From Trichococcus collinsii (GTDB lineage Bacteria; Bacillota; Bacilli; Lactobacillales; Aerococcaceae), in assembly GCF_900107505.1 (NCBI RefSeq), contig NZ_FNQH01000004.1, positions 229,037-293,036 of the forward strand: a stretch of DNA of 64,000 bases, written 5' to 3'. This document shows positions 35,155 through 45,040 of this stretch, one piece after another. Numbering within the stretch: position 1 is the first letter of the stretch; the number at the start of each line of letters is the position of its first letter. The translations under genes were made by a program, and so were the position numbers. The notes under the pieces are model-generated. The model did not search any database, was not told where the DNA came from, and saw nothing but the letters and a program-made list of their open reading frames with translations.

Positions 35155-37035
35155 CTATTTCGTACCTCTTTTCTCCAGCATCTCAATAAGTCCTTGTGCA
35201 TCATCCACTTTTTTCAAATCATTGATCAGAGTTGGATCATTGATGACCTTAAAGACAAAATCATATACCTGCATCAAAATTCTCTCTTGCTGCTCAGAAA
35301 TTTTCTCGGGTGTCACTAGAAATAACATCAAGGAAAACGCATCGTTGCGGTTGGCCATCGTGATGTTCCCCAGGACAAACACCAACTTGTTGATGTTTGG
35401 GTCGGTCAAATGGGGGAAAGCTACCTTGTTTTCATAAATCATTGTGTGTCTTTCTTCTTTTTCCACAAACCGGTCCAGAATATCCTCGGAGAGATGGTAT
35501 CTTCTGGAAAGATAGGACATGATTTCTTCAACATAATCAAAGTAACCCATTTGACCTTTCAGATTGACGAGGTGATAACTGATATCCTCGTTTGTCAGGT
35601 ATTTGATGTTATATTGATCTTTTTCCACTGCATAAATCTTTTGGGCCAAATCGTCTGGGCTGACCAATCTGTCGATTTTGATGACAGGGACCTCGGTGTC
35701 CACGGAAATCTCTTCGGTTGTGAAAAGCAGCCGGAATCGCTTCAATTTTTCTTTCGGCAGACTGTCGGTATTGATATGAACGATATTCATCTCGCTTCCG
35801 ACAATCTCTTTGATCTGCCTGCAGATCAGCTCAAAACTCCCTCTTCCAAGGTTGGTGATTATGCCGACATCCCTTGTGCTTTTCCCTTTGGAATCGTTCG
35901 CTTGCCTTTCATCCAGCATCAGTGCGTAATAGACAGCCAGATAGCTGATATCGTCCGCGCTGGCGCTCAATTGGTACAACCGGTTCAGTTCCGACAACGA
36001 AATCTTCGCCAGTTCGAAGGCTAAAGGATATTTTAGTTTGATCTGTTCCAGATAAAGATCCGTGTTCGGAATCCGGAAGACCAGCCTGTTTATCAAGAAA
36101 AGCAGATGATATTTGACTTTTTCGAAGAAGGCTTCTTCATCGATCTCGATCATGACCTGATCGCGTACCGTCTTCAGCATGCTGGCAACTACTTGCCTCA
36201 ATACCTCTTCGTTTTCGGCATTTTCGGTCCCTTTTACGTAAGCGGAGTTCCTTGTGTTGATCGGGAAGGCAAGAAAAGCAATTTCATGGTCATTCAACGC
36301 AACCGCAAATTTCTTCTGCAGCAGTTGGGTATAGGCGATGATATTGGTCGAATCCGCCTCAAAGTTTTTGTACATCGGAATCTCGGAATCTATCGTATGC
36401 CCATGCGCCACCCTGTGAACGCTTACAGCCAGTGCCTTATAAAGCAGTTCTTTCGCCTGCTCATCCAGCTTGTAGTCCCGGACGAGTCCGTCAAGCGCAG
36501 TCTGGATTTCTTGGTCCGGCAGAAAGGTCATCTGCAGCAACTCGAAGACTTCATAGATCAGGACCAAGCGGGTGCCGAATTCACTGCACTGGAAGGTGAT
36601 GCCTTTGTTCGGGATTCCGACAACTTTCGCATTGTATTTCTCCAAAAGCTGCTTCAGCTTTTTCAGGTCGTTGTTCACCGTGCTCCTGCTTACGCTCATT
36701 TCTTCGGAGAGGTCTCCGATATTCAGGTACTCTTCTGTGCATATCAAGCGGTACAACAAGTAAGCAATCCTGCATTCTACTTTATTGAAGTCTTGATGGA
36801 TATTGTAACGAAGCATGTTGAATATGTTCGCCCCCTCCTTTCTGACGATGCCTACTTGTGATTCATCCTTTTGTTGGATTTTTAAGAATCCTTCATAGAC
36901 ATCGTTCAATTCCGAAATGATTGTTTTGATTTGGTATCTGTTTTTCCCCGACGCTTCCTCGAGACTTTGAAGATCTGTGTCTTTATTTGAAAGTAAGCTT
37001 CTCAGCAAAAGTTCTCTATCGCTTGCCGTTGACAT
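35155..37035 (-). CDS. gutR: PRD-containing sorbitol regulator (GutR, BglG/MtlR type)
   Basis: 626 residues: Mga/DeoR-like helix-turn-helix domains in the first 110-130, PRD1 and PRD2 at about 190-400, an EIIB-Gat-like domain (about 415-500) and an EIIA-like domain (about 505-620) with His in VAFPHL. PTS-dependent phosphorylation of PRD and EIIA histidines would signal sorbitol and carbon state. The EIIB-like domain reads GIITNLGRGSFE at the place where a phosphorylatable Cys is usual, so that site is missing. It lies 15 bases after the dehydrogenase gene, inside the operon it should control. Confidence 0.9.
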   Translation of the reverse strand: MSTASDRELLLRSLLSNKDTDLQSLEEASGKNRYQIKTIISELNDVYEGFLKIQQKDESQVGIVRKEGANIFNMLRYNIHQDFNKVECRIAYLLYRLICTEEYLNIGDLSEEMSVSRSTVNNDLKKLKQLLEKYNAKVVGIPNKGITFQCSEFGTRLVLIYEVFELLQMTFLPDQEIQTALDGLVRDYKLDEQAKELLYKALAVSVHRVAHGHTIDSEIPMYKNFEADSTNIIAYTQLLQKKFAVALNDHEIAFLAFPINTRNSAYVKGTENAENEEVLRQVVASMLKTVRDQVMIEIDEEAFFEKVKYHLLFLINRLVFRIPNTDLYLEQIKLKYPLAFELAKISLSELNRLYQLSASADDISYLAVYYALMLDERQANDSKGKSTRDVGIITNLGRGSFELICRQIKEIVGSEMNIVHINTDSLPKEKLKRFRLLFTTEEISVDTEVPVIKIDRLVSPDDLAQKIYAVEKDQYNIKYLTNEDISYHLVNLKGQMGYFDYVEEIMSYLSRRYHLSEDILDRFVEKEERHTMIYENKVAFPHLTDPNINKLVFVLGNITMANRNDAFSLMLFLVTPEKISEQQERILMQVYDFVFKVINDPTLINDLKKVDDAQGLIEMLEKRGTK

Positions 37036-37050
37036 GTAAATGCCCCCATA

Positions 37051-37854
37051 CTATCCTCTAGATTTCCCACCCGTAATGTTGATTGTTGTCCCAGTGATAT
37101 AAGCAGATTTGTTGGAAGATAAGAATGCAACCAAGTAGCCGATTTCATCCAATTTTCCGACGCGTCCCAGTGGAATGCTCTTTTCATACCCTGTATCCAA
37201 TTGCTCAACCGGTATGTTTCTTGTGTAAGCCAAAGCTTCATTGTAGGCAGGAGTTGTCAATCCTGTTTTTTCGTTGATCCCCGGTGCGATACCGACGACT
37301 TTGATGCCAAATTTACCAAGTTCTTTTGCCCATGAACGCGTGTAAGAATTCGTAGCGCCTTTTGTTGCAGAGTAGATGCTTTGACCGACCGAACCTTCCA
37401 TGCCAGATTCGGAAGAGATATTGATGATCGTGCCTTCCACTTTGTTCTTCAGCATGTTTCTGACGACGGCTTGTGTAGTGAATACCATTCCTTTTTGATT
37501 GACTGCTGTCATTTTGTTGAAGGAGTCTTCATCGATTTCGTAGTTTCTTTCATCACTGTAGACATCCACCAATAAGCGCGGCAAGTTCATACCTGCATTA
37601 TTGACCAAAACGTCGATTTTGCCAAATTTCTCAACAGCTTTTTCGACCATTGCCTCGATGCTCGCGATGGAAGTCACGTCTGTCTTCACATTCAGTTTAC
37701 CATAAACACTTGTTCCCGTTTCAACACTTAAATCCGCCACAACGACGTTTGCGCCTTGTGCTTTCAAGTGATCCGCGATGTGTAATCCGATCCCTGAATT
37801 TCCTCCTGTAACGATAACCGTTTTTCCGTCTAATTCCAACCAGTTGTTTGTCAT
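37051..37854 (-). CDS. srlD: Sorbitol-6-phosphate 2-dehydrogenase (SDR family)
   Basis: 267 residues. NAD-binding GGNSGIG near 17-23, NNAG near 86 and the catalytic YSATK near 160 identify a classical short-chain dehydrogenase. The length and the NLPRLLVDVYSDERNYEID segment fit sorbitol-6-phosphate dehydrogenase, which yields fructose 6-phosphate. First gene of the sorbitol operon. The ATG follows AAAGGGG at a rather wide distance. Confidence 0.9.
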   Translation of the reverse strand: MTNNWLELDGKTVIVTGGNSGIGLHIADHLKAQGANVVVADLSVETGTSVYGKLNVKTDVTSIASIEAMVEKAVEKFGKIDVLVNNAGMNLPRLLVDVYSDERNYEIDEDSFNKMTAVNQKGMVFTTQAVVRNMLKNKVEGTIINISSESGMEGSVGQSIYSATKGATNSYTRSWAKELGKFGIKVVGIAPGINEKTGLTTPAYNEALAYTRNIPVEQLDTGYEKSIPLGRVGKLDEIGYLVAFLSSNKSAYITGTTINITGGKSRG

Positions 37855-38282
37855 AATGTTTTGTATCCCCTTTCAATCTCTATATTCCAGAGTATAGACC
37901 AAATAAAAAATAAATTAATACAGTCCTTGACCCGGATATGGGGCCCGGTTTTTGAACTAATTCAAATGCTGGAATTTGGAGGGAGAGGATTTAAAACAAT
38001 TATATGGATCATATTCCGTAAAAAGCGCGCCACGAAAGGGAAAAATTGATTTTTTACACCTGCGGTTTCAGGAGCCGCAAAACTTTTTCCAATGAAAATA
38101 GCGTATTAGTGCAACCATTCCTTCACTACAGTGCTATTATCTTTGAACTAATCAGCCCTATTCAACCGCAAACAAAGCATCAGATTTATGGAACTATAAA
38201 AAAAATCACTCTCAAAATCTCATACATTATTAAAGATGAAGCTTCGGCCAAGATCAAGTTATCCGGCAATTCTAAGCTCTCC
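37855..38282. other. Sorbitol operon promoter region
   Basis: On the minus strand TATACT near 37878 is a plausible -10 with only a weak -35 (TTAATT), as expected for an activator-dependent promoter. The rest, up to the repeat at 38283, contains no supportable gene although a 133-codon frame is open on the plus strand. Confidence 0.45.
37951..37966. promoter_or_regulatory. Inverted repeat, candidate GutR operator
   Basis: TTTGAA-N4-TTCAAA lies about 75 bases upstream of the putative sorbitol promoter; CCGG-N10-CCGG is adjacent (37932-37949). Assignment to GutR rests on position alone. Confidence 0.35.
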
Positions 38283-38309
38283 TCCGGTGAACGGAGGCTT
38301 CGCCGGAGG
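38283..38309. repeat. GC-rich hairpin repeat, family B copy 1
   Basis: CTCCGGtGAACGGAG followed by GCTTCGCCGGAG. It is identical at 26 of 27 bases to 44319-44345. Further CTCCG/CGGAG pairs continue to about 38450, so the whole block is a string of small hairpins. Confidence 0.75.
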
Positions 38310-38461
38310 AGAGCTCGTATTTTCCAGTTATTCTCCGATGAGAAGAGCTTCGTCGAACTTGCGGCCGAAAATTACCGGTGTCCTCCGGCGTCTGTGCTCC
38401 TTACCGGAGCTGATGCCGATTCCACCGCTCTGCTCCGGCAAGCGTAATCAACCCCAAACCG

Positions 38462-38512
38462 AAAAACAAAAAGAGCAGCACGGAATCCCCCGAAAGGGTT
38501 CCATGCTGCTCT
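38462..38512 (-). terminator. Terminator of glmS
   Basis: AGAGCAGCAtGGAAcCCC pairs with GGGatTCCgTGCTGCTCT; on the minus strand it is followed by TTTTTGTTTTTC. Confidence 0.9.
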
Positions 38513-38547
38513 ACTCAGTTCATTTGATTTGAATAAGTTGCGGTTCT

Positions 38548-40356
38548 TTATTCAACCGTAACGGATTTAGCCAAGTTTCTTGGCTTGTCGACGTCATAGC
38601 CACGGTGAAGCGTTGCGTAGTAAGCCATCAATTGTGTCGGAACGACTGTCATCAGTGGCGCCAGCGCTGGATGAACAGCAGGCAAGATGATTTGGTCGTT
38701 GTCATTAGCCAAACCTTTCATTGCAAATACACACGTATTTGCGCCGCGTGAACGCACTTCTTCGACGTTTCCGCGGGTATGGCTGGCAACATCTGCTTGG
38801 GTAATGATAGCCAATACTGGTGTTCCTTCTTCGATCAATGCGATAGTGCCGTGCTTCAATTCTCCGGCAGCAAAACCTTCTGTTTGGATATAAGAAATTT
38901 CTTTCAGTTTCAATGCTGCTTCCATCGATACGAAGTAATCCAAACCGCGTCCGATGTAGAAAGCATTGCGGGTGTTCGGCAAGTAGATGTCCGCTAATTC
39001 GGCGATACGCTCTTTGTCATCGATGATCGATTCCATTGCATTTGCGACAATCCCTAATTCATGGACCATGTCGATTCCCATATCATGACCCGTTCTCGCG
39101 CCTAACGCATCAGACAAGACTGCCAAGACTGCGATTTGCGCCGTGTAAGCTTTCGTCGAAGCGACTGCGATCTCAGGACCTGCATGCAACAGCAATGTGT
39201 AGTCCGCTTCACGTGATAAAGTTGAACCAGCCACGTTCGTGATCGTCAATGCTGGGTATCCCCATTCTTTTACTTTCACCAATACTTGGCGGCTATCCGC
39301 AGTCTCCCCACTTTGGGTCAAGAAGATAAAGAACGGGTTGCCTTTCAATAGTGGTGGGTTGTAAGAAAATTCGCTGGCGACATGCACTTCTGTCGGAATC
39401 TGTGCAATTTTTTCCAGATAATGTTTCCCTACCCAACCGGAATGGTAGCTTGTTCCACAAGCCACGATATGGATGCGGTCAGCCTCCAACATAGCAGTGA
39501 CCAATTCTTCAGGAACAGTCAAGCGACCTTCTGCATTTTGGTATTTTTGGATGATGTTGCGCATAACAGCAGGCTGCTCATCGATTTCTTTCAACATGTA
39601 GTAAGGGTATGTCCCTTTTTCCAGGTCGCTGGCATCGATTTGGGCAGTGTATGGATCACGCGTAACTGTTGTTCCATCCAATTTTTCGATTGTGACGCCA
39701 TCAGCCGTCAATGTGATCATTTCGCCGTCGTGGATTTCCACATATTGGCTCGTGATCTGAACAGTAGCCATCGCATCGCTGGCAACGACGTTGAAGTCAT
39801 CACCCAAACCGATCAACATTGGGCTTTTGTTTTTGGCCGCGTAAAAGACGTCCGGTGCTTGTGCATCGACTAAAGCGAAAGCGTAAGAGCCTCTTACGAT
39901 CGATAAAGCGCGGCGCAAAGCTTCTTTTCCGTCCAAGTTTTCTTCAGCAGCGATTTTTCCGATCAACTGCACAACGATTTCTGTATCTGTTTGGCTGACG
40001 AAAGTGACATCCTGCAGATACTCATCTTTGATTTCTTTGAAGTTTTCGATCACTCCATTATGGACCAATGTGAAACGTCCATCCGCGGATTGATGCGGGT
40101 GCGCATTCTCTGCGCTCGGCACGCCATGCGTTGCCCATCTTGTGTGTCCGATGCCTACATGCGCATCGACCTGTCTGTCGACGATTGCACGCAAATCCGC
40201 GATGCGGCCTTTTTCCTTGAACACATGACCTTGGTTTTCAGCGTCTACGACAAAAATACCGGCTGAATCATAACCACGGTATTCCAATTTTTCTAATCCA
40301 TGCAACAATACCTCTTGTACATTGCCTTTTCCTACATATCCAACTATTCCACACAT
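38548..40356 (-). CDS. glmS: Glutamine--fructose-6-phosphate aminotransferase
   Basis: Makes glucosamine 6-phosphate, the first step of UDP-GlcNAc synthesis. 602 residues: Ntn-type glutaminase domain beginning MCGIVGYVG, where the Cys becomes the N-terminal nucleophile, then two SIS isomerase domains with CGTSYHSG and TQSGETADS, and the C-terminal end KSVTVE. The Cys2 rule fixes the start at 40356 although the frame is open to 40443. The product feeds GlmM, encoded at 49 kb. A glmS ribozyme precedes it. Confidence 0.97.
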   Translation of the reverse strand: MCGIVGYVGKGNVQEVLLHGLEKLEYRGYDSAGIFVVDAENQGHVFKEKGRIADLRAIVDRQVDAHVGIGHTRWATHGVPSAENAHPHQSADGRFTLVHNGVIENFKEIKDEYLQDVTFVSQTDTEIVVQLIGKIAAEENLDGKEALRRALSIVRGSYAFALVDAQAPDVFYAAKNKSPMLIGLGDDFNVVASDAMATVQITSQYVEIHDGEMITLTADGVTIEKLDGTTVTRDPYTAQIDASDLEKGTYPYYMLKEIDEQPAVMRNIIQKYQNAEGRLTVPEELVTAMLEADRIHIVACGTSYHSGWVGKHYLEKIAQIPTEVHVASEFSYNPPLLKGNPFFIFLTQSGETADSRQVLVKVKEWGYPALTITNVAGSTLSREADYTLLLHAGPEIAVASTKAYTAQIAVLAVLSDALGARTGHDMGIDMVHELGIVANAMESIIDDKERIAELADIYLPNTRNAFYIGRGLDYFVSMEAALKLKEISYIQTEGFAAGELKHGTIALIEEGTPVLAIITQADVASHTRGNVEEVRSRGANTCVFAMKGLANDNDQIILPAVHPALAPLMTVVPTQLMAYYATLHRGYDVDKPRNLAKSVTVE

Positions 40357-40394
40357 AAGCGTAAAAATCCCCTTTATTATCTCGATTTTTTCTG

Positions 40395-40567
40395 GGTGTG
40401 GGGATTGATCTCTGTAAGACCGTTTCGGGCTCTGCAGCCGCATAAGGGTCTTTTTTGCCTCAATCCTGTAGACTACACTTGCCTTGGGTCATCCGCCGAA
40501 TCCTTCGATAAACCCAATCCTCGTCACTTCAGGGCCAATGTTCCTGTGCTCCCTGAAGTCTGGCGCT
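40395..40567 (-). ncRNA. glmS self-cleaving ribozyme
   Basis: The minus strand reads A|GCGCCAGACTTCAGG, GACGAGGATTGGGTTTATCGA, ATTCGGCGGATGACCC and a closing AAAGACC...GGTCTT hairpin. GCGCC after the cleavage site, the GAGGAT-like stretch, TTTATCGA and TTCGGCGGATG match the glmS ribozyme core. Cleavage should fall between bases 40567 and 40566 and be driven by glucosamine 6-phosphate. Confidence 0.92.
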
Positions 40568-40620
40568 ATCCATTTGTTCTTCCTCTATCCTCCTAGCTTT
40601 ATATTTTCCAGAATACATGC

Positions 40621-40650
40621 ATTTTATCCTACAAACAGTGACCTTGTCAA
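40621..40650 (-). promoter_or_regulatory. glmS promoter
   Basis: TTGACA (40645-40650) and TAAAAT (40621-40626) with an 18-base spacer. Transcription would begin about 50 bases before the ribozyme cleavage site. Confidence 0.8.
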
Positions 40651-40807
40651 AGCGTTTTTGGTCCGGTTTCACTTGTAACGCTGGTTTGGAGCGCTATTTA
40701 AGAAAAACTTACACACGTTGTGCCGTTTGATTTCATCAAGATGTTTCAAATGACGGCGGGACCGACACAACGGGCATAGTTGAAAGTTGCTGATTGAACT
40801 GCGGTGA

Positions 40808-41956
40808 TCAAGCCACCTTATACGCGTACTTCTCGACGTTCTGTTTGATGCTACCCAAAATCTTTTGATTGTCTATCCCGGTTATTTCCGGAATGATTTT
40901 ATCCAAGCCTTTTTGCAGGATCATTTCTTTCAATTCTTGGCATTGTTCATCCTCTGGGTCGAAATAATTGAAGACCATGCCGATTGTTTCCAGCAAATGA
41001 AAAGGCATCTCATCGATTTGGGTCAGTTCAACCATCGGACGGATGAAGCGCTCATGGTTGCCCAATTTTCTTAAAGGCGTACGCGCCACACGGGAGATAG
41101 CATCGGAAATATATTTGTTTTGGAATCGGCCGATGATTTTTTCGATATATTTCTCGTGTTCCGCTGCATCGAATCCCCATTTCGCGATCAACAATTTGCC
41201 GGTTTCATGCAAGACGGAGCGCAATTGGATGACGACCAGATGATCTTGCATCGCTTCATCGATGGTTTCATAGCCCTGCAGAGCGCCTGTATAGGCTACC
41301 GTAGCGTGCCCTGTATTGACGCTGAAAAGTTTGCGTTCGATGTAAGGCTCCAGATCGTTCACATAGGAAACGCCTTCCAGACGGATTGGGCTTTTGCAGG
41401 CAGTCCCTTGTACGACCCACTCGCTGAATGGCTCCACTTGTACAAACAGCGGATCCGCATGTTGCTGCATCGGCACGATCCGGTCCACCGCCGCATCGGG
41501 AAATCCGACGTATTGGTCAAGATATGCCGTATCCGTGCAATGTTTCTTGACTTCCTCAGCCAGGAAAGTCGAGCCGCCGATCATGTTTTCGCAGGCGATG
41601 ATGTCGATGGGCTGCTGGATGTTCCGGGCAGCACGCGCCGCGATCCCTTGCGCAATCAATTGCGCGATTCTAGGCAGAATATTCGGACCGATGGCAGTCG
41701 TGAGGAGATCCGCTTCTACGATTGCTTCTACGACTTTGTCTGCTTCCTTGGCATTATTCAGGCCTGTGACGTTCTGGATCTGGATCTGTTCGCGTGACTC
41801 GTCCGCCAATTCGATTGTATAGCTGCCTCGTGTTTTTAAGGCTTCGATGATTGTATCGTTCACATCCACAAAAGTGATTGCGTACCCGTTGTGATTCAAA
41901 ATTTCCCCGATAAAGCCGCGGCCGATATTTCCGGCACCAAAGTGTACTGCTTTCAT
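40808..41956 (-). CDS. mtlD: Mannitol-1-phosphate 5-dehydrogenase
   Basis: 382 residues of the long-chain mannitol dehydrogenase group. The NAD site is FGAGNIGRGF near the N-terminus and the catalytic Lys lies in the SVNTGHATVAYTG region; the C-terminal helical domain is complete. It converts mannitol 1-phosphate to fructose 6-phosphate. GGGAGAG seven bases before the ATG at 41956 is preferred to the ATG at 41962. Last gene of mtlA-mtlF-mtlD. An imperfect hairpin with GTTGTG/CACAAC downstream (about 40710-40780) may terminate it. Confidence 0.95.
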   Translation of the reverse strand: MKAVHFGAGNIGRGFIGEILNHNGYAITFVDVNDTIIEALKTRGSYTIELADESREQIQIQNVTGLNNAKEADKVVEAIVEADLLTTAIGPNILPRIAQLIAQGIAARAARNIQQPIDIIACENMIGGSTFLAEEVKKHCTDTAYLDQYVGFPDAAVDRIVPMQQHADPLFVQVEPFSEWVVQGTACKSPIRLEGVSYVNDLEPYIERKLFSVNTGHATVAYTGALQGYETIDEAMQDHLVVIQLRSVLHETGKLLIAKWGFDAAEHEKYIEKIIGRFQNKYISDAISRVARTPLRKLGNHERFIRPMVELTQIDEMPFHLLETIGMVFNYFDPEDEQCQELKEMILQKGLDKIIPEITGIDNQKILGSIKQNVEKYAYKVA

Positions 41957-41968
41957 TTTCATCTCTCC

Positions 41969-42406
41969 CTATGCAATGGCTAAGCTGCCAGTGATTTCAT
42001 CTTTTGTTAATGCGTCGGCCAAAGTCACGACGTTGTCCACATCGCTGCAATACAGCGCAATTTTTTGGATCAACTGCAGGTGGTCATCGCCGACCCCTGC
42101 GATGCCGAACAACACGGTCGCCAATTTTTCTTCCTGCTCGTCGCCGAAGTCAACGCCGTCAGGTACTTGTACAACGCAGATGCCTGATTTTTTCACGTGG
42201 TCCTTGGCAGCATCGGTGCCATGGGGAATCGCGATGAAATTCCCCATATATACTGACAACATCCGATCCCGTTGCACCATGGCCTCCACATAATCCGTAT
42301 CCACACAGCCTGCTTCCACTAATTTTTGGCCGCAAAAACGGATGGCTTCTTCTTTTGAAGCAAAAGCTTTATTCAAAACGATCATTTCTGTATCTAAATT
42401 ATTCAT
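41969..42406 (-). CDS. mtlF: PTS mannitol EIIA (first copy)
   Basis: 145 residues, full-length EIIA-Mtl/Fru fold with phosphorylated His62 in IAIPHGT and [10 protein letters not shown]. It donates phosphate to the EIIB of the EIICB encoded just upstream. The gap to mtlD is 12 bases. A second EIIA of the same type lies at 44573-45007. Confidence 0.94.
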   Translation of the reverse strand: MNNLDTEMIVLNKAFASKEEAIRFCGQKLVEAGCVDTDYVEAMVQRDRMLSVYMGNFIAIPHGTDAAKDHVKKSGICVVQVPDGVDFGDEQEEKLATVLFGIAGVGDDHLQLIQKIALYCSDVDNVVTLADALTKDEITGSLAIA

Positions 42407-42422
42407 TTTAATCTTCCTCTCC

Positions 42423-44162
42423 TTAAGCGATTTGCTTCAAGTTGGCTACGACGCTCTCATATTTAGGCGTAGTGATCAGACTGTCGACTGACAGATGGAC
42501 GGCTGCAGGAACTTTTTGCTTTGCCGCTTGCGTCAGACTGTTTTTGCTGATGACCAACGTTTGCGGTGTTGCTTCAAGCTCGTTGATATGCACTTTTCTT
42601 AAAGGTATGTTCAATGCTTCCCTCTCCAAAATCCGTTCCACTACTTTTTGTCCCATAGTGGCGGAGCCTTTGCGGTCATCATGGACCAAGACGATTTCGT
42701 TGATGTTCGCCAAGTCAAAGTCCAGGACCGGCGCTGGTTTTGCAGCGACTGTTTCTTTCAGATCGGTGCCGGACAAGGTGGCCACGATTTCATCGTATTT
42801 TGGCGAATTCAGGAAATTCTCGATCGCTACAAAAGTTGCATTCGGTGCTTTCTGTTGGGCACGATTCTTCAGTTCTTCCTGGGTTACGATCAACGTGTTG
42901 GCTGCATCCGTCAGATTATTGATGGCGCGGTTGGTGACGTCTTGCGGTAACCCGGCTGCATTGATTTTTTTGCGTAGGATAGAAGCGCCCATTGCGCTTG
43001 AGCCCATCCCTGCGTCGCAAGCAAAAATGATGTGTTGGATCCCAGTCAGGCTTGTTTGTCCTGCTAAGCCTTTTGCGCTTAATTTTGCGGCTTGGGTTGC
43101 TTTGACGCTTTCTTCAAATGTGTCGACTGCTTCTTTGGAGTCGGCCTTCAAAATGACCGCAGCTACCGCAAAAGATGCTGCTGCACCGGCGACAACCCCC
43201 AAAATGACTGGCAAGTAAGAACCCATCGGCGTCATAGCCAAAATCGCGATGATCGAACCTGGTGAAGCCGGAGCCCGCAAACCAGCGCCTAAAAGTTGGA
43301 ACACAAAGCTTCCGGAAACACCACCCGAGATGACTGCCAAGAATAATAACGGTTTCATCATGACGTAAGGGAAATAGATTTCGTGGATACCACCCAAGAA
43401 GTGGATGATCATCGCGCCCGGCGCTGTCGATTTTGCTGAACCTTTGCCGAACAGGGTGAAAGCCAACAACACGCCCAAACCAGGACCAGGATTTGCTTCA
43501 AGCAGGAAGAGGATCGAACGACCAGTCTCGCTGACTTGTTCCGTTCCCAACGGTGTCAAAATGCCGTGGTTGATTGCATTGTTCAGGAAAAGAATTTTTG
43601 CTGGTTCGATGAAGATATTTGTTAAAGGAATCAATTGTGCGTTCAGGATCGTTTCAACCCCGGCCGCCATTGCTTGTGTCAAACGGTCAACTACTGGTCC
43701 GATTGCTTGGAACCCTACAAGTGCCAAAGCGAATCCGATCAAGCCTGCCGAGAAATTGTTGACGAGCATTTCAAAACCGGTCTTGATTTTGCTCTGGAAA
43801 ATCGCATCGAATTTCTTGATCGTGAAACCGCCCAACGGTCCCATGATCATGGCACCCATGATCATGGGAATTTCCGTCCCTACGATCACACCCATTGTGG
43901 CGATGGCGCCGACTACCGCACCGCGTTCGCCTGCGATCACTTTACCTCCTGTATAACCGACCAACAGAGGGATTAAATACGTAAGCATCGGGCCGACCAT
44001 CGAAGCGAAGGATTCATTCGGCAAATAGCCATCCGGGATAAATAATGCCGTTAAGACTCCCCAGGCGATCAGTGCCCCTATATTCGGCATCACCATGCTT
44101 GAAAGCGTGCTGCCTAACTTTTGAACCTTTGCCTTCAGCGAGGCTTGTTGTGTCTGTTCCAT
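42423..44162 (-). CDS. mtlA: PTS mannitol EIICB with an extra degenerate EIIB domain
   Basis: 579 residues. EIIC membrane domain to about 340, with NHGILTPLG and [15 protein letters not shown] follows at about 375-470 with the phosphorylated Cys382 in [13 protein letters not shown]. After a Pro/Ala linker a second EIIB-like domain (about 487-579) reads [14 protein letters not shown], with Asp where Cys should be. It cannot take phosphate in the normal way and may be regulatory. Expression is probably MtlR-dependent through the operator at 44242-44261. Confidence 0.93.
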   Translation of the reverse strand: MEQTQQASLKAKVQKLGSTLSSMVMPNIGALIAWGVLTALFIPDGYLPNESFASMVGPMLTYLIPLLVGYTGGKVIAGERGAVVGAIATMGVIVGTEIPMIMGAMIMGPLGGFTIKKFDAIFQSKIKTGFEMLVNNFSAGLIGFALALVGFQAIGPVVDRLTQAMAAGVETILNAQLIPLTNIFIEPAKILFLNNAINHGILTPLGTEQVSETGRSILFLLEANPGPGLGVLLAFTLFGKGSAKSTAPGAMIIHFLGGIHEIYFPYVMMKPLLFLAVISGGVSGSFVFQLLGAGLRAPASPGSIIAILAMTPMGSYLPVILGVVAGAAASFAVAAVILKADSKEAVDTFEESVKATQAAKLSAKGLAGQTSLTGIQHIIFACDAGMGSSAMGASILRKKINAAGLPQDVTNRAINNLTDAANTLIVTQEELKNRAQQKAPNATFVAIENFLNSPKYDEIVATLSGTDLKETVAAKPAPVLDFDLANINEIVLVHDDRKGSATMGQKVVERILEREALNIPLRKVHINELEATPQTLVISKNSLTQAAKQKVPAAVHLSVDSLITTPKYESVVANLKQIA

Positions 44163-44203
44163 CTTTTTGTTTCTCCCTTCAAACTGTTTCTTTTGATGTC
44201 TTT

Positions 44204-44232
44204 ATTGTATGCGCTTCCCTTTCCGGTTTATA
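44204..44232 (-). promoter_or_regulatory. mtlA promoter with overlapping cre-like site
   Basis: TACAAT (-10) and TATAAA (weak -35) with 17 bases between. GGGAAGCGCATACA (44207-44220) in the spacer matches the CcpA cre consensus at most positions, so glucose repression is plausible. Confidence 0.6.
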
Positions 44233-44241
44233 GTCGTGCTT

Positions 44242-44261
44242 TGGCACGTTTATTTGTGCCA
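44242..44261. promoter_or_regulatory. Putative MtlR operator
   Basis: TGGCAC-N8-GTGCCA inverted repeat, centred about 54 bases upstream of the expected mtlA transcription start, just above a weak -35. This is a typical activator position. Confidence 0.6.
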
Positions 44262-44318
44262 GGTCTTGATACTCGTATTCGAGGCACCGTTGCCGTTGCC
44301 GGTATCCGCTCTATTCTT

Positions 44319-44345
44319 CTCCGGGGAACGGAGGCTTCGCCGGAG
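44319..44345. repeat. GC-rich hairpin repeat, family B copy 2
   Basis: CTCCGGgGAACGGAG followed by GCTTCGCCGGAG, then CTCCGAT...ATCGGAG pairs up to about 44450. It sits between the mtlF2 terminator and the mtlA promoter, as copy 1 sits between the glmS terminator and the sorbitol promoter. The remainder of the gap 44163-44572 holds no gene. Confidence 0.75.
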
Positions 44346-44502
44346 TTCGGCCCATATTCTGCTCGTGTCCTCCGATAAGCACGGCTTCATCGGAGTTAAG
44401 TAGGATTATTACCAGCGTGCTCCAGGAAGTAGATCCTTCATCGGAGCTGAGCCCTCATTCCTCATTCCTTCGCGCTCCTCCGGTTAGCTGGCGCACGAAA
44501 AC

Positions 44503-44549
44503 AAAAAAAGCAAGCAACCTCCCACCAGGTGGGATGCTGCTTGCTTTTT
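44503..44549 (-). terminator. Terminator after the second mannitol EIIA gene
   Basis: AAAAAGCAAGCA and TGCTTGCTTTTT enclose TCCCACC/GGTGGGA; the minus strand continues into TTTTTTTGTTTTC. Confidence 0.9.
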
Positions 44550-44572
44550 GAATTTAATTCGATTTATGCCTA

Positions 44573-45007
44573 TTAGCTGTTTTGGAGAATGGTTTGGACC
44601 GCCCGCAGATCTTTGGCATCGCTCAACGCCATCACGTTTTCGATATCCGAGCAGAAAAAAGCGATGTCCTGCAAAGCTTCCAATTGTTTTTCCTTCAGGG
44701 CCACCACAAAAAGGATAGTCGCGATTTGCGCTTTCTGTCCACTGCCGAAATTGACGCCGTCCGGCACTTGGATCAAACAGATGCCTTCTTCTTCAATATA
44801 GGGCTTCCCGTCACTGTCACCGTGAGGCAAAGCGACAAAATTACCGACGTAAACACTCACTTTGAGGTGGCGCGCCAGCATCGATTGGATGTAAGGAGGA
44901 GATACCAAGCCTTGCGCCACCAGAAATTCCCCGGCAGCGACAATCGCCGCTTCGGCGTTGCTGTACGTTTGATCCAGCAGAATATGTTCATCTTTGATCG
45001 TAATCAT
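44573..45007 (-). CDS. mtlF: PTS mannitol EIIA (second copy)
   Basis: 144 residues, with active His62 in VALPHGD and IQVPDGVNFG. It is clearly paralogous to the EIIA at 41969 but diverged. It follows mtlR by 33 bases and is the last gene of the mtlA2-mtlR-mtlF2 transcript, the arrangement found in several Firmicutes. Confidence 0.92.
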   Translation of the reverse strand: MITIKDEHILLDQTYSNAEAAIVAAGEFLVAQGLVSPPYIQSMLARHLKVSVYVGNFVALPHGDSDGKPYIEEEGICLIQVPDGVNFGSGQKAQIATILFVVALKEKQLEALQDIAFFCSDIENVMALSDAKDLRAVQTILQNS

Positions 45008-45040
45008 ACGGATTCTTCACTCCCTTACTGCATTACTTCT

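Noticed and set aside
38046..38447. 133-codon plus-strand frame through the family B repeat
   Set aside because: Its C-terminal part is translation of hairpin repeats (Arg-rich), with no ribosome site; the block is better explained as repeat DNA.
42740..42922. Small plus-strand frames inside the mannitol genes
   Set aside because: All are shadows of strongly supported minus-strand PTS genes.
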